Assembly (NCBI GenBank): GCA_037833965.1
Contig: AP031356.1
Location: 15,150,501 to 15,214,500 of the forward strand
Source of the DNA: Marchantia polymorpha subsp. ruderalis
Lineage: Eukaryota; Streptophyta; Marchantiopsida; Marchantiales; Marchantiaceae
Length of the DNA: 64,000 nt
Direction: 5' to 3'
Shown here: piece by piece, positions 1 to 10,866 of the stretch
How positions within the stretch are numbered: position 1 is the stretch's first letter
How the letters are laid out: every line of letters starts with the position of its first letter
The notes under the pieces: generated by a model
What the model saw: only the letters and a program-made list of their open reading frames with translations
Database searches by the model: none
What the model was told of the DNA's origin: nothing
Position numbers and translations under genes: made by a program

Positions 1-1
1 G

Positions 2-2323
2 TGTGCCGGCGAGGAAGGGGATCTCCTCTTCGAGGCCGACAGCGTGAAAGTGTCCCAGGAGGAAGAAGTCTCTTACAATGAGCTCTTCAAGGTGGCTAGA
101 CATCCCAAGAACGGTTTCCGGACTCGGGATTACAAGGATCGATTGCGGAGAAATGTCGCGACAGCATTGCTGCAGATATTGCAGCCGACCAAGACCGCTT
201 ACATGCATGGTTGGCAGGTAGAGTTCGTGGAGCTAGTGTTGTCAGGAGCTCCGGTGCATTGGGCACGGCTCCTGTGGAAGGTGACGCGCCAACATGCGCA
301 AGAAGAGAGGGGAGGAACGCTCAATCATCTATCGCCTTACTTAATCGTGTTTTACCGGGCGATGGGATGTTTGACGAATGCTGAGAAAACTCGGTTTCCG
401 CAGCTGAGCCGGTCTTATCCAGGTAGATATTCAAGGGAAGCCGAAGTAGACACGGATCCGGACGAGGAACCTGCCAGTACGCCTCCGGCTCCGGCTCCAG
501 CCAGAGCAGCAGAAGAACGTCGAAGTGAGCGCATTCCGCGCAAGCGGAAGTGGGATGAGAGACCTGAGGACAGGCAGCCGGAAGTACCAGCTGCGCCGAC
601 TCGTGGTCGGCCCACCCCCGAGCCTCATAGTCGACCAAAACAGAGGGCACGCAGAATGCCAACTGTTACTGAGGAGACCAGGCGAACTCCGACCCGGCGG
701 AATCTCACACAGGAAGAGATAATTGCTCAGGTCCTAGGGAAGACGGCAGAAACCTCTGCACAGAAGGCACCACGGCCTTCGGGAGGAGATGGACGGACTG
801 ACGACCGGCCGACTGCGAGTCGGATGACTGAAGGTCGACAAGCGGAAGGAAGGCCAACTGAACGGCGCGTTGAACCGGACAGCAGGCCGGAAGCGGAAGA
901 GAGTTTGGCTGACGAGCCAACAATCCTCAGAGGGTCGTCTTCGGCGGAAGGCACTTCTGAAAGAACGCCACCAGCAAACAGGCCAAGTGGAGTCAAGACG
1001 CGCAGGGTGTATCCGACTCCCAGTCGGACAACTGCTGGTCGGCCGACTGCGAGTCGGACAACAGAGAGTCAGCCGGATTCGCCGACTGCGAGACGGATGG
1101 GGCCAACGACCAGTGTGCGGACGCCTTCGGCGGACGCACCTTCAGCAAGGACACCTTCCGCGCAGATTGCGCCGGAGGGACAGGCAGCAGAAGCGGGCGG
1201 TGCAAGAGTGACAAAAGTCACTGCGGCGTCGACCCCTTCACAAACCGAAGATCGAGCCGGAACAGGGGCTCAAGCAGTGGGATCTCCCACTGCCTTGGAT
1301 ATTTTAGCAGGCAGTGGAGCAGCAGTCGCAGCAGAAGCTGCTGCGCGCCACAGTTCCAGGGAGTCGCCAAGGGATTCGGTAGCGACTGAGATCCTCGAGA
1401 CTGAGGATGAGACGAGCTCGGAAGAGCAAGAAGAGGATTCGGTGCAGAAAACGCCAACAGGGGTGCTGTGCGAACAGATAGTTCCACTCCTGCGATATCT
1501 GGATCGCAAGACATCCAAATACGGAAGTGCCTTAAAACCGCAGTCTTATGTGGAGACTATCAGGCGAAGGACGAGGATCAAGGTGGCAAAGTGGGCCTCT
1601 AGTTGCCAAGTATATGTGGAGAGGAACACCGCCCTCCGACAACACCTGGCGGTCACCCAGAAGCTGTACCAAGCCTTGCAGCAGCAGAAGGAGGATGCGG
1701 CGACGAAGAGTCAGGCGGAGGCCGAACTAATACGGGCAAAGATCGAGTCGGAACTGCAGGAGGAGCGGAGACAGAACAAAGTCCTAGCAGCCGAGCTTGC
1801 GCGCCAGACGCGCGCCTTAGAAGAAAGTCAAAGAGCCCGCAAGGAGGATGAGGAGTTGTTGTGCAACTTGCAATCCGAGTGCTCGGATTTGAGGGCACAA
1901 CGTGCGGGATTAGAAATGCAGCTGGCCGAGGTGGAGAGCAGCTGCAGGGCACGAGGAGAGTTGGCGGCACGGGTGACTCGTTGTCTAAACGGATACACCC
2001 ATTGGGAGGTGGCAGCCCAAGAGAGGATCACACTCAGGGAGTTCGAGCTTCGGGCGGCGGCATTGACGGAAGGTGACAGTCGGAGTCGGCGGCGAGTGGC
2101 GAGAAAATTAGAAACTTTCTTGTCGGGTGCGCGCGACACTATGGCGCACTTGCAGTCGGAAGTCACTGCAGCGCTCCGACGCCTGGGGTTACGCAGCCGG
2201 TCGGAAGACTGGCAAGGTAGAGACAGTAAGCGGAGCAGTCCGGCGCGCAGGAGGCGCAGCACCGGATCTGCTGAGTGCAGTAGAGTAGTTTGGTTTCGCG
2301 CAGATGCTGCGAGTGGTAGATAG
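2..2323 (+). CDS. LTR-resident protein, family B, 5' end cut by window edge
   Basis: The frame is open from the first base and lacks about the first 85 residues of the full B2 protein. Visible parts in order: the rest of the conserved N-terminal domain (HWARLLWKVTRQHA, GGTLNHLSPYLIVFY), a basic NLS-like cluster (RIPRKRKWDE), a Thr/Arg/Pro-rich linker with repeated GRPTASRTTE-like units, a second conserved block (EQIVPLLRYLDRKTSKY), a long Gln/Glu/Arg-rich coiled coil and a conserved C-terminal block (LREFELRAAALTEGDSRSRR). No transmembrane segment or enzyme motif is seen. It has no stops or frameshifts in the window. Function is unknown. The TATA box of the LTR lies 34 bases after its stop, so the gene is in U3. 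Confidence 0.75.
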   Translation, partial: CAGEEGDLLFEADSVKVSQEEEVSYNELFKVARHPKNGFRTRDYKDRLRRNVATALLQILQPTKTAYMHGWQVEFVELVLSGAPVHWARLLWKVTRQHAQEERGGTLNHLSPYLIVFYRAMGCLTNAEKTRFPQLSRSYPGRYSREAEVDTDPDEEPASTPPAPAPARAAEERRSERIPRKRKWDERPEDRQPEVPAAPTRGRPTPEPHSRPKQRARRMPTVTEETRRTPTRRNLTQEEIIAQVLGKTAETSAQKAPRPSGGDGRTDDRPTASRMTEGRQAEGRPTERRVEPDSRPEAEESLADEPTILRGSSSAEGTSERTPPANRPSGVKTRRVYPTPSRTTAGRPTASRTTESQPDSPTARRMGPTTSVRTPSADAPSARTPSAQIAPEGQAAEAGGARVTKVTAASTPSQTEDRAGTGAQAVGSPTALDILAGSGAAVAAEAAARHSSRESPRDSVATEILETEDETSSEEQEEDSVQKTPTGVLCEQIVPLLRYLDRKTSKYGSALKPQSYVETIRRRTRIKVAKWASSCQVYVERNTALRQHLAVTQKLYQALQQQKEDAATKSQAEAELIRAKIESELQEERRQNKVLAAELARQTRALEESQRARKEDEELLCNLQSECSDLRAQRAGLEMQLAEVESSCRARGELAARVTRCLNGYTHWEVAAQERITLREFELRAAALTEGDSRSRRRVARKLETFLSGARDTMAHLQSEVTAALRRLGLRSRSEDWQGRDSKRSSPARRRRSTGSAECSRVVWFRADAASGR

Positions 2324-2356
2324 GATAGCGTAGTGCTAGTTAGGATCTTTTGAGAG

Positions 2357-2363
2357 TATAAAG
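2357..2363 (+). promoter_or_regulatory. LTR TATA box (B0)
   Basis: TATAAAG lies 34 bases after the LTR gene stop and is followed 8 bases later by the GC-rich hairpin found in all copies. It probably marks the U3/R boundary region, with transcription reading towards the LTR end. Confidence 0.6.
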
Positions 2364-3282
2364 TAGATCAAGGCGTTCTGCCTTGGGACTCTTCCAGTTT
2401 CGGAAGTGCAGATCAGGAACTCACTTTCTTGGCGTGTTTGTGCATTTTGGTCCTGGCACCACGTAGGGAAGCTGCAGCATAGCGAAGTTACCGTATGTTG
2501 TAGTTGAAGGCCTTCGGCTGAATGTTCAGAGCTAGCACCCGGTTAGAGACTTGAGTAGTGCGGATCTGCACCTGCGGGTGATTTCGGATACTCAGAGCCG
2601 GCTGCGAGTTAGATACTTGAACAGTTCCCCCTTACTCCTTCGAGTGACATATTCTGATTGTACTCCTACGGGAAGTTTCCCCTGAATGCCAATGTGAAGT
2701 TTCATTACTTCGTGTAAACCTTGGTTTGTAATTCAGGTTGTGTGTGTGTTACTGGATCGTGTTTTCAGTAAGTTCTCAGTCGGGTCTGCACTCCCTGCGT
2801 TTTGTGTGATAGTCGAGGGTGACGTCCACGGCGTACGTAGAGGCTTCGTTCCGAAGTGAGAAGTCCAGTCCGGGTACCCCCGCTAGTTCCTGGCGGAAGG
2901 GCAGTAAAAGCCGGAGTGGGAGGCACTTCCTGCAGAACCTCTGAGTGAACTTGCGAGACACTTTCCTCCTGAAATCCGAAGTGGAGGTCCTGACCGACCT
3001 CCGAGTTGTGCTTTTTGCCAGTTTCAGGTGTGTGTGTGTGTGTGTTGAGTAACCAAGCTATACCGTGCATCCTCCGAGCATCCTCCGAGTTGAGTTCCTC
3101 CTCCGAGTCGAGTCTCCGAGTCGAGCACTACAGTATTTCTGGGAGTGACAGTCGCCTAGAATTCAAACTCTACCCAAAAGTCTGTTAAACGTGACACTTT
3201 TACTCTGTGTGTTGCCTCTGTCCCTGTGGGTTCGATCTTTTTACCACCATACTGCAGTTTTAGCCTTTGGTGGGTTATTACA

Positions 3283-4164
3283 TGGTACCCCACTTTTGGT
3301 AATTTTGAGGAAATTAAAACATTTTTGGAAAACTGTACCAAGGCATCAATGTAAATAGCCTTCAGTGCATCAAAATAGAGTGAATTCGGAAGATCGCAGA
3401 GATTCTCGAGGGACCTCGTAGAATCTAGGAGTTGGGTGCAGCGTCAAGGAAGGGCACCACCCTCCCTGCGAGCTCTGAAGGTATGATCCCTACGGCGCAA
3501 GGCGCAAAATCCGCCTTCGGCGCTGCGCCCTCGGCGGCAGGGAAATCCTTCATATTTAGCTCAACCCCCAAACGCCTTGACTTAGTTAGGGTCTCGTTGG
3601 AAAGAGCTTGACGCGCTGATTCCAACGAGCCCAAGAACGCCACAAACGGATGAGGACTCCGGGAGTTATGAAGGTTGTAAGCTACTCAGCTTTCCGCCTG
3701 CGCACAGGCGAAGAAGTTTTGTCCTATGCGCGGACGAAGGAAGTTCGCCTGCGCACAGGCGAAATAGGGATTTGATGTAGGCGCGAAGTTCGCCTACGCA
3801 CAGGCGTCCGCCTGTGCACAGGCGCTCCGGCGTCGGCGGGAAATCCGCCTTTGGCCCTAGAAATGCGCCTTCGGAGGTAGAAATTGTACGCCGCCTTCTG
3901 CGCCAGCGCAACGGCGCGAACGAGCAAGGAGCCGCCAGAATAGTAAAATCCGTACGGACCGTACGGACTGTACGGACGGGACGGATGGATGCTCTCGTGG
4001 TCGGGCGGAGTTGCGGCGGCGAGCGCGCCGACGGAGAGACCAGGAATGGACAGTCTGGAGGGAGGCTCTTGACCGCGGTCAACGCCTTCCGCGCCAGCGC
4101 ATCAACGCGGACGGAATTTGCCCGCGCACAGGCGAGCGCCTGTGCACAGGCGGGTGAAGTTCCG
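3283..4164 (+). repeat. E3 5' LTR, first piece
   Basis: U3 start of a family A LTR (TGGTACCCCACTTTTGG onward, missing the first two bases). It carries several GCCTGTGCACAGGC-type palindromes (for example 3809-3824 and 4137-4152) and a GTACGGAC repeat at 3949-3985. It stops at TTCCG (4160-4164), the TSD of S1. Confidence 0.85.
3690..4152 (+). repeat. U3 palindrome cluster upstream of LTR gene
   Basis: A group of perfect or near-perfect 16-bp palindromes of the form CGCCTGTGCACAGGCG and variants (CGCCTACGCACAGGCG), mixed with shorter inverted repeats such as GCCTTCGGCGC. The same cluster recurs in each full A LTR (4575-5100, 18240-18710, 26640-27120, 37805-38285, 40760-41220). It is absent from S2 because of a deletion. 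Confidence 0.7.
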
Positions 4165-5367
4165 TGTGGTACCCCACTTTTGGTAATTTTGAGGAAATTA
4201 AAACATTTTTGGAAAACTGTACCCTGGCAGCAATGTAAATAGCCTTCGGTGCATCAAAACAGAGTGAATTCGGAAGATCGCGGGGATTCTCGAGGGATCT
4301 CGTAGAATCTAGGAGTTGGGTGCAGCAGTAAGGACAGGCACCACCCTCCCTGCGAGCTCTGCAGTTAGGATCCCTACGGCGCAAGGCGCAAAACCCGCCT
4401 TCGGAGCTGCGTCCGCGGCGGTAGGGAAATCCTTCATATTTAGGTCAAACCCCAGACGCCTTGACCTAGTTAGGGTCTCGTTGGAAAGAGCTCAACGCAC
4501 TGATTCCAACGAGCCCAAGAACGCCAACCGCGGATAAGGACTCCGGGAGTTATGAAGGTTGTAAGATACTCAGCTCTTCGCCTACGCACAGGCGGAGAAG
4601 TTTTGTCCTATGCGCGGACGAAGGAAGTTCGCCTGTGCACAGGCGAAATAGGGTTTTGACGTAGGCGCAAAGCTCGCCTACGCACAGGCGTTCGCCTGTG
4701 CACAGGCGCTTCGGCGTCGGCGGGAAATCCGCCTTGGGCCCTAGAAATGCGCCTTGTGAGGTAGAAAGTGTACGGCGCCTTCTGCGCCAGCGCAGCGCCG
4801 CGGGCGAGCAGGAGCCGCCAGAATAGTCAAATCCGTACGGACCGTACGGACGGGACGGATGGATGCGCCCTTGGACGGACGGAGTTGCGGCGGCGGAAGC
4901 GCCGACGAAGAGACAAGGAACGGACAGTCTGGACGGAGACGGCTGACCGCGGTCAACGCCTTCCGCGCCAGCGCGTCGCCGCGGACGGAATTCGCCTGCG
5001 CACAGGCGAGCGCCTGTGCACAGGAGGATGAAGTTCCGCGCCGGCGGAGAATCCGCCGAGGAGTCTGCCTGCGCACAGGCAGGAGTCGAACTTTTGTCCG
5101 ACATGCGGACACACGCGTCGAGGCAGAAGGGGATTGGCTGAGGAGCGGTACGAACGAGTGTACCGCGCAAGGCGGAAAACTCGCCTTTGGCGCTGCGCAC
5201 CCATGTCCGCGGGGTAGTACGCTCGCGGAGTTCAAATCCGCCAATTCGAGCGTGAGAGTTTAATCGGCGACGGCGGAGCGTGAAGCCGCGCGTGAGAGCG
5301 GAGACCGTTTCAGCGTAGAGCCGGCGCGGCCATCAATTGAGACGTCCTCCACGAGCAAGAGCCGACC

Positions 5368-8300
5368 ATGACCTTCGACCGGGCGGCGGAGAGCGTCCCA
5401 TTCTTGAATTCGCGATTCCATTCTCTTGTGCGAGCTGCGCGCGTCCATCTGCTGGCTGCTAAGCATTCTCGACATCGCCGCACAGAGGATTTCTTGGTGA
5501 TAGAGGGAGAAGTGAGTGCGCGTGATTTGGAATTAAGGGCGATTAGAGTTTGCCAAGGAAGAAAGGAGCTCGAGCGGTGCGGAAGTAGAATGAGCGGGCG
5601 AGCGAACTCCAGAAACGCAATGACGAGACCGGGCCGATTGCGGATGCTGCCGCTTCGTCTACCACAGAACGGGCTGCGCGCTTTCGAGGAGCGCTTGATA
5701 GCAAGAAAGCTCGATTTCTTGCTATGGGGATGGAACTACATCTGTGCGGATATGGTGCGCGAGTGGCTAGAGCCACAGGGACCACCCTCGCGCGGATTGC
5801 GTCCGCATGTTGATCGGTGGACAGTCCAAGATTGGGCGCAGGCTTTGGGAAGATGTGCCGGCATGCCAGGGCACCTCCTCTTTGACAGTGAGAGCATCAA
5901 GGTGACCAAGCAGGAAGAGGCGCAATTTGTGGAGCTGTTCAAGACCGGGAGGTCTACCAAGAATGGGTACAGGACCCGCGATTACAAGGATCGATTCCGC
6001 CGGACTTTGTCCGCGGCGCTGATGCAATTACTGCAGCCACACCGCGCCTGCTACGTCACATTGTGGCAGGTCTCTTTTGTGGAGTGCGTCATCGAGGGAA
6101 CTCCAATTCACTGGGCGAGCATCCTGCACAGGGTGATGCGACAGCACGCTTTTGAGGAGAAGGGGGGAACTCTAAACCATCTCTCTCCTTTCCTCATCAA
6201 TTTTTATCGACAGCGGAATTGTTTGACAGCGGCGGAGCTTGAGCGTTTTCCGCCGTTGTCCGTCGACCATCCCGGGAAGTATGTGCGGGAGAATGAGGTC
6301 GACACTGATGCAGAGGAGTCACCGACTTCTACTCCGTCAAGGCGGAGGGACGAAGGGAGGAACACTCCTGCAGCACGAGTGCCGCGGAAGCGACGATGGA
6401 GAGAGGAGTCCGAAGAGGAGCAGCATCAAGAACCCTCTGCTCCCATTCGACCGCGGCCGTTGTACGAGTCATACAGCCGGCCGAAGCAGAAGGCACGCAG
6501 ACTTGTGTTACCAGCCAAGAGTGCGGACACGGCGACGATTGCGACGGAGAAAGGAAGTGCGTCGCCAGAGAAGAATGAGGAAGCGCGGACGTCCGCAGGA
6601 GCAACGGACAACGCTGCAGCCTCGACGGACGAGAGGCCGCCTACGGGCCAAGGGCCTCCGGAGTTACCACGTGCGTTGCGGACAGGTGTTCCGTTTGCGC
6701 ACAGGCGAGCCTCCGCGGACAGACGAGACTCCGCGGACGGACGATCACAAGCGGACGTAGATCTACGCCTACGCGTGGGAAGAAGCAGTCCGCCTGTGCA
6801 CAGCTTGCACCCCCGTTCCAACGTAGGAAGGGGAAGGAGCCGGCGGAAGAGCCGCCTACGAGACACCGGCCTTCGGGGCCAGACCCTCCGGCGCACAACG
6901 CGCCGCGATTTGCGCCTTCGGCGCCAGGGCCTTCGAGCCGAGGAGATACGAGCAGGGAGTGTGCGGAGGCCGCACCATCGGCGGGTAATCCGCCGGTAGA
7001 TGCGCCTTCGGCGGTAGGGCCTCAGGGCCAAGGGACATCGGGCGAGCGGCCCCCGGCCATGTCGCCTTTGGCGATGGACGTCCGCGGCGCTACGCCTGCG
7101 GCGGACAAGGCGCCGGCATTTGCGCCTGCGCACAGGCCAAGCACAGCCCCCGCGGGCCGATCAAGGGAGCAGCAACTGACAGAGGAGCGGAGTGACTGTC
7201 CGCGGGATGAAATTTTGGTGCGCGATGCGCAATCAAACCCCGCGCAGCCACCCTCCGCTCGATCGCCTTCGGCGGCGGATGTCGGCGGCAGAAAGGATAC
7301 GGTAGACGATCAACAAGCGGGCGGCGGGGATGCAGCACGGGCACATTCGCCTACCGCCTTAGACATTTTGGCGAAGAGCAGCGAGGCTGCAGCCGTGCCT
7401 TCGCAGGCAGCACACGTCGACGACGTGCAGCCCCACTCGGGTCAGTCGCCGACGCAATCAATGGCGACTGAAATTCTCCACTCGGATGATGACGACGGAG
7501 GCTTCACCGAAGAAATGTCAGGAGCAGGGGACACCGAGGAGGAGGAGGAGGAAATTGTTGGAGCGCCGGCGGCGGCGCTCTCTGAGCAGGTGATTCCGTT
7601 GCTGAGGTACTTGGATCGCAAAGTCGATAAATACGCCGACCCACTTCAGCCGGGATCTTACATCGAGTTAGTGCGCAGGCGGACTCGCACTAAAGTCCAC
7701 ACCAGCAAGCTACTAGCTAGAGTGGACCAGGAGTTGAGGGAATTGAAGGAGAAGCATGAATGCTTGTGAGGTCAGTATAAACTCAATCAGAAATTCTACA
7801 AGTACTCCGAGAAGGTGAGGGATGGGAAACTGGAAGAGCTCACCAAGGAGCAGGTGAAGGTCACAGAAGCACTAATTTCTGAGCAGGCCTAGAATCGGAT
7901 TTTGTCAGAGGAGCTCGTGCGACAGACGCGGTTGTTAGAACAGTGTCAGCTCGCACGACAGGCGGATGAGGATGTAATCCGCAGGCTACAGTCAGAGTGT
8001 GGCGAATTGAGAGCGCAACGTGCTGAGGCCGAATCGCAATTAGTGGTAATTGAAGAGGATCGCAGGAAGGAGGCAGATCGCACAAGGGTGGAGACGGCGA
8101 GGCGTGTCGCCCACTGTCTCAAGGGCTACGCCCACTAGGAAGTGGCGGCGCAGGAGAAACTCACACTGCGTGAGTTTGAACTTCGCGCAGCCGGGTTGTT
8201 GTCAGGCGACAGCAGGAGTCGTCGGAAGGTAGCAAAGAAGCTCGATGCTTTTCTGTCGAAGGCGCGGGATACCATGTCCGCCCTCGAAGTGGAGGTGTCC

Positions 8301-8441
8301 GCGGCGTTGCAGCGATTGGGACTGCGCAGTCGAGCAGAAGACTGGCAGGGTAGGGAGTTAGTGCGCGGCAGTCCGTCGCGCAGGAGACGTAGCACAGGTT
8401 CCGCGGAGTATAGTGTAGCGTGGTTCCGTGCAGGCGTGTAG
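5368..8441 (+). pseudogene. LTR-resident protein pseudogene in S1
   Basis: Homologous along its length to the intact gene in S3. The conserved start shared with family B is the ATG at 5620; the frame is open upstream to an ATG at 5368. The frame is lost near 6791-6812, where most of the palindrome (PVHR) array is deleted, and reading continues in another frame to 6999. The correct frame resumes before 7059 and is then broken by a TGG-to-TGA change at 7767-7769, CAG-to-TAG at 7890-7892 and TGG-to-TAG at 8136-8138. The N-terminal conserved domain (about 5620-6330) is intact. Confidence 0.88.
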
Positions 8442-8477
8442 CGTAGTGCAGTGTAGTGCTAGGTAGGACTTAGAAGG

Positions 8478-8486
8478 TATAAAATA
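8478..8486 (+). promoter_or_regulatory. LTR TATA box (S1)
   Basis: TATAAAATA follows the LTR gene stop by 37 bases and precedes the hairpin at 8490-8506. It is the likely core promoter of the LTR, firing away from the LTR gene. Confidence 0.6.
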
Positions 8487-8489
8487 GTT

Positions 8490-8506
8490 CAAGGCGTTTT
8501 GCCTTG
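8490..8506 (+). other. Conserved hairpin just after TATA
   Basis: CAAGGC-GTTTT-GCCTTG forms a 6-bp stem with a 5-base loop. Most other A copies have CCAGGC-GTTTT-GCCTGG at the same place, so one pair changes from A-T to C-G on both sides of the stem, which is evidence for selection on the structure. Confidence 0.6.
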
Positions 8507-8892
8507 GGTTCTTTCCCAAACTCAGAAGTATAGATCAGGAACCCATTTCCTTTGCGTGTTTGTGTCCTTGAGTTCTGTCACCACGCATGAGGAGTTACAA
8601 CTTAGCGTTCCACATTTTGTAGCTGAAGGCCTTCGGCCGAATGTTCAGAGCTAGTACATTGGTTAGAGACTTGAGTAGTTCGGATCTACACCTGCGGGTG
8701 ACTGCCGATGCTCAGAGCCAGTGACTAGTTAGAAACTTGAACAGTTTCGCCCCTACCCCTTCGAGTGTTTCTTTCTGTTTGTACTCCTTTGGGATTTTTC
8801 CCCTGAATGCCAAAGTGAAGTTTTGCTACTTCTTGAAAGCCTTGGTTGTAAATTCAGGTTACGCTGCAGCAGGTGCCTTGAGGGTAACCCGT

Positions 8893-9358
8893 GTAGTATT
8901 TCTGGGAATGACAAGTGCCTGAGAATTCAAACTCTTCAATAGACTGTCATTGTGTTACTGGAATGTTTCTCAGTGAGTCCTTCAGTGCGGACCTGTGTTC
9001 TCTGCGCGTTTTGTGAGTTGAGAGTGTTGTTCACCGCGTCTGAGTGACTTCGATCCGAAGTAGGCAGTCCAAACCGGGTTTCCTACACTAGCAGCAAGCT
9101 AGTGGAAGTGTTGTAAAAGCCGGAGTTGGAAATCACTACCCGCAGCTTCGCTGAGTGTACTCTTGAGAGACCTTCCCCCCTGAAATCTTGAGAAGAGGTC
9201 CTAACGGATCTCTGGGTTGTGTTTCTGTAGTTTCAGGTGTGTGTGTGTGTGTTTGTTACGCTGCACTGTGCGACCTCCGAGTGCGCTCCGAGTGGACACT
9301 TGCAGTATTTCTGGGAGTGACAGTTGCCTGAGAATTCAAACTCCTCAATAGTCTGTTA
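8893..9358 (+). repeat. Pair of about 55-bp direct repeats in U5 (S1)
   Basis: The blocks at about 8896-8946 and 9307-9358 share ATTTCTGGGA-TGACA-GCCTGAGAATTCAAACTC-TCAATAG with few differences. The pair recurs in every A LTR. A GT microsatellite lies between them (about 9236-9252). Confidence 0.65.
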
Positions 9359-9459
9359 AAACGTGACACTTTGTACCCTGTGTGTTCCTCTGTCCCTGTG
9401 GGTTCGACCTTTCTACCACTATATTGCAGTTTTAGCCTTTAGTGGGTTATTACATTCCG

Positions 9460-10866
9460 CGCCGTCGGAGAATCCGCCGAGGAGTCCGCCTGTGCACAGG
9501 CGGGAGTTGAACTTTTGTCCGACGTGCGGACAAGCGCCGAGGCAGAGGAAGATTGGCTGAGGAGCGGTACGAACGAGTGTACCGCGCAAGGCGGAAAATC
9601 CGCCTTCGGCGCTGCGCACCCATGTCCGCGGCGTAGTACGCTCGCGGAGTTCAAATTCACCAATTCGAGCGTGTGAGTTAAATCGGCGTCGGCGGAGCGT
9701 GAAGCCGCGCGTGAGAGTGGAGACCGTTTTAGCGTAGAGCCGGCGCGGCCATCATTTGAGTCGACCCTCACGGGCAAGAGCCGACCATGACCTTCGACTG
9801 GGAGGCGGAGAGCGTCCCATTCTTGAATTTGCGATTCCATTTTCTAGTGCGAGCTGCGCGCGTCCATCTGCTAGCTGCTAAACATTCCCGACATCGCCGC
9901 GCAGAGGATTACTTGGTGATTGAGAGAGAAGTGAGTGCGCGTGATTTGGAATTGAGTGAGATTAGAGTTTGCCGAGGAAGCAAGGAGCTCGAGCGGAGTA
10001 GAAGGAGAATTAGTGAACAGGCGAATTCCAAGAACGCAATGTCAAGACTGAGCCGATTGCGGATGCTGCCGCTCCGACTGCCACAGAACGGGCTACGCGC
10101 TTACGAGGAACGGCTGATAGCAAGAAAGCTCGATTTCTTGCTATGGGGATGGAACTACATTTGTGCGGATATGGTGCGCGAGTGGCTAGAACCACAGAGA
10201 CCACCTTCGCGCGGATTGCGTCCGCATGTCGATCGGTGGACAGTCCAAGATTGGGCGCAAGCATTCGGGAGGTGTGCCGGCATCCCAGGGCACCTCCTCT
10301 TTGATAGTGAGAGCATCAAGATGTCTAAGCAGGACGAGGCGCAATTTGTGGAGCTGTTCAAGCGGGAGAGGTCTACCAAGAATGGGTACAAGACCCGCGA
10401 TTACAAGGATCGCTTCCGCCGAACTGTGGCTACGGCGGTGCTGCAATTACTGCAGCCACACCGCGCCTGCTACATCACATTGTGGCAGGTCTCTTTTGTG
10501 GAGTGCATCATCGAGGGAGCTCCAATTCACTGGGCGAGCATCCTGCACAGAGTGATGCGACAGCACGCTTTTGAGGAGAAGGGGGGAACTCTAAATCATC
10601 TCTCTACTTTCCTAATCAATTTTTATCGACAGCGAAATTGTTTGACCGCGGCGGAGCTTGCTTGTTTTCCGCCGTTGTCCGTCGACCATCCCGGAAAGTA
10701 TGTGCGGGACAACGAGGTCGACACTGACGCAGAGGAGTCGCCGACTTCTACTCCGACAAGGCGGAGGGACAAAGGAAGAAACACTCCCGCAGCAAGAGTG
10801 CCGCGGAATCGGCGATGGAGAGAGGAGTCCGAAGAGGAGCAGCATCAAGAACCCACTGCTCCCATT
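9460..10866 (+). repeat. E3 5' LTR, second piece
   Basis: Continues the E3 5' LTR after S1 (the second TSD copy is 9455-9459). It includes the start of the LTR gene and ends abruptly at the deletion junction with pol. Confidence 0.85.
10039..10866 (+). pseudogene. LTR-resident protein, N-terminal fragment (E3 5' LTR)
   Basis: Starts at the conserved ATG in AACGCAATG context (10039); the frame is open upstream to an ATG at 9787. It encodes the whole conserved N-terminal domain including LDFLLWGWNYICADMVREWL and GGTLNHLS, then the NLS-like cluster (RVPRNRRWRE). It is cut at the ATT junction to pol and the hybrid frame stops at 10878 after a few unrelated residues. It is a more divergent copy than the others. 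Confidence 0.85.

Larger units (their letters stand above)
1..3282 (+). mobile_element. Family B LTR (B0), left end outside window
   Basis: This is the 3' two thirds of a family B LTR. It matches the complete B LTR at 58743-63616 along its whole length and ends at the family terminus GGGTTATTACA. It holds the end of the LTR gene, a TATA box, a GC-rich hairpin, a GT microsatellite near 3029 and a U5 region. The base after its end begins TGGTACCCCAC, which is nucleotide 3 onward of a family A LTR. The simplest reading is that B0 is a solo LTR or 3' LTR inserted after nucleotide 7 of the E3 5' LTR with TSD TGGTA. The left TSD lies outside the window, so this is inferred. Confidence 0.85.
4165..9454 (+). 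mobile_element. S1: solo family A LTR (5290 bp) in E3 5' LTR
   Basis: Starts TGTGGTACCCCAC and ends GGGTTATTACA. It is flanked by the perfect 5-bp TSD TTCCG (4160-4164 and 9455-9459), and the surrounding E3 LTR sequence joins seamlessly when S1 is removed. There is no PBS or internal region, so it is a solo LTR formed by LTR-LTR recombination. It contains a decayed copy of the LTR gene. Confidence 0.92.

Noticed and set aside
3690..5100. CRISPR-like array of spaced palindromes
   Set aside because: Spacing is irregular, units vary, there are no cas genes, and the setting is a plant retrotransposon LTR.
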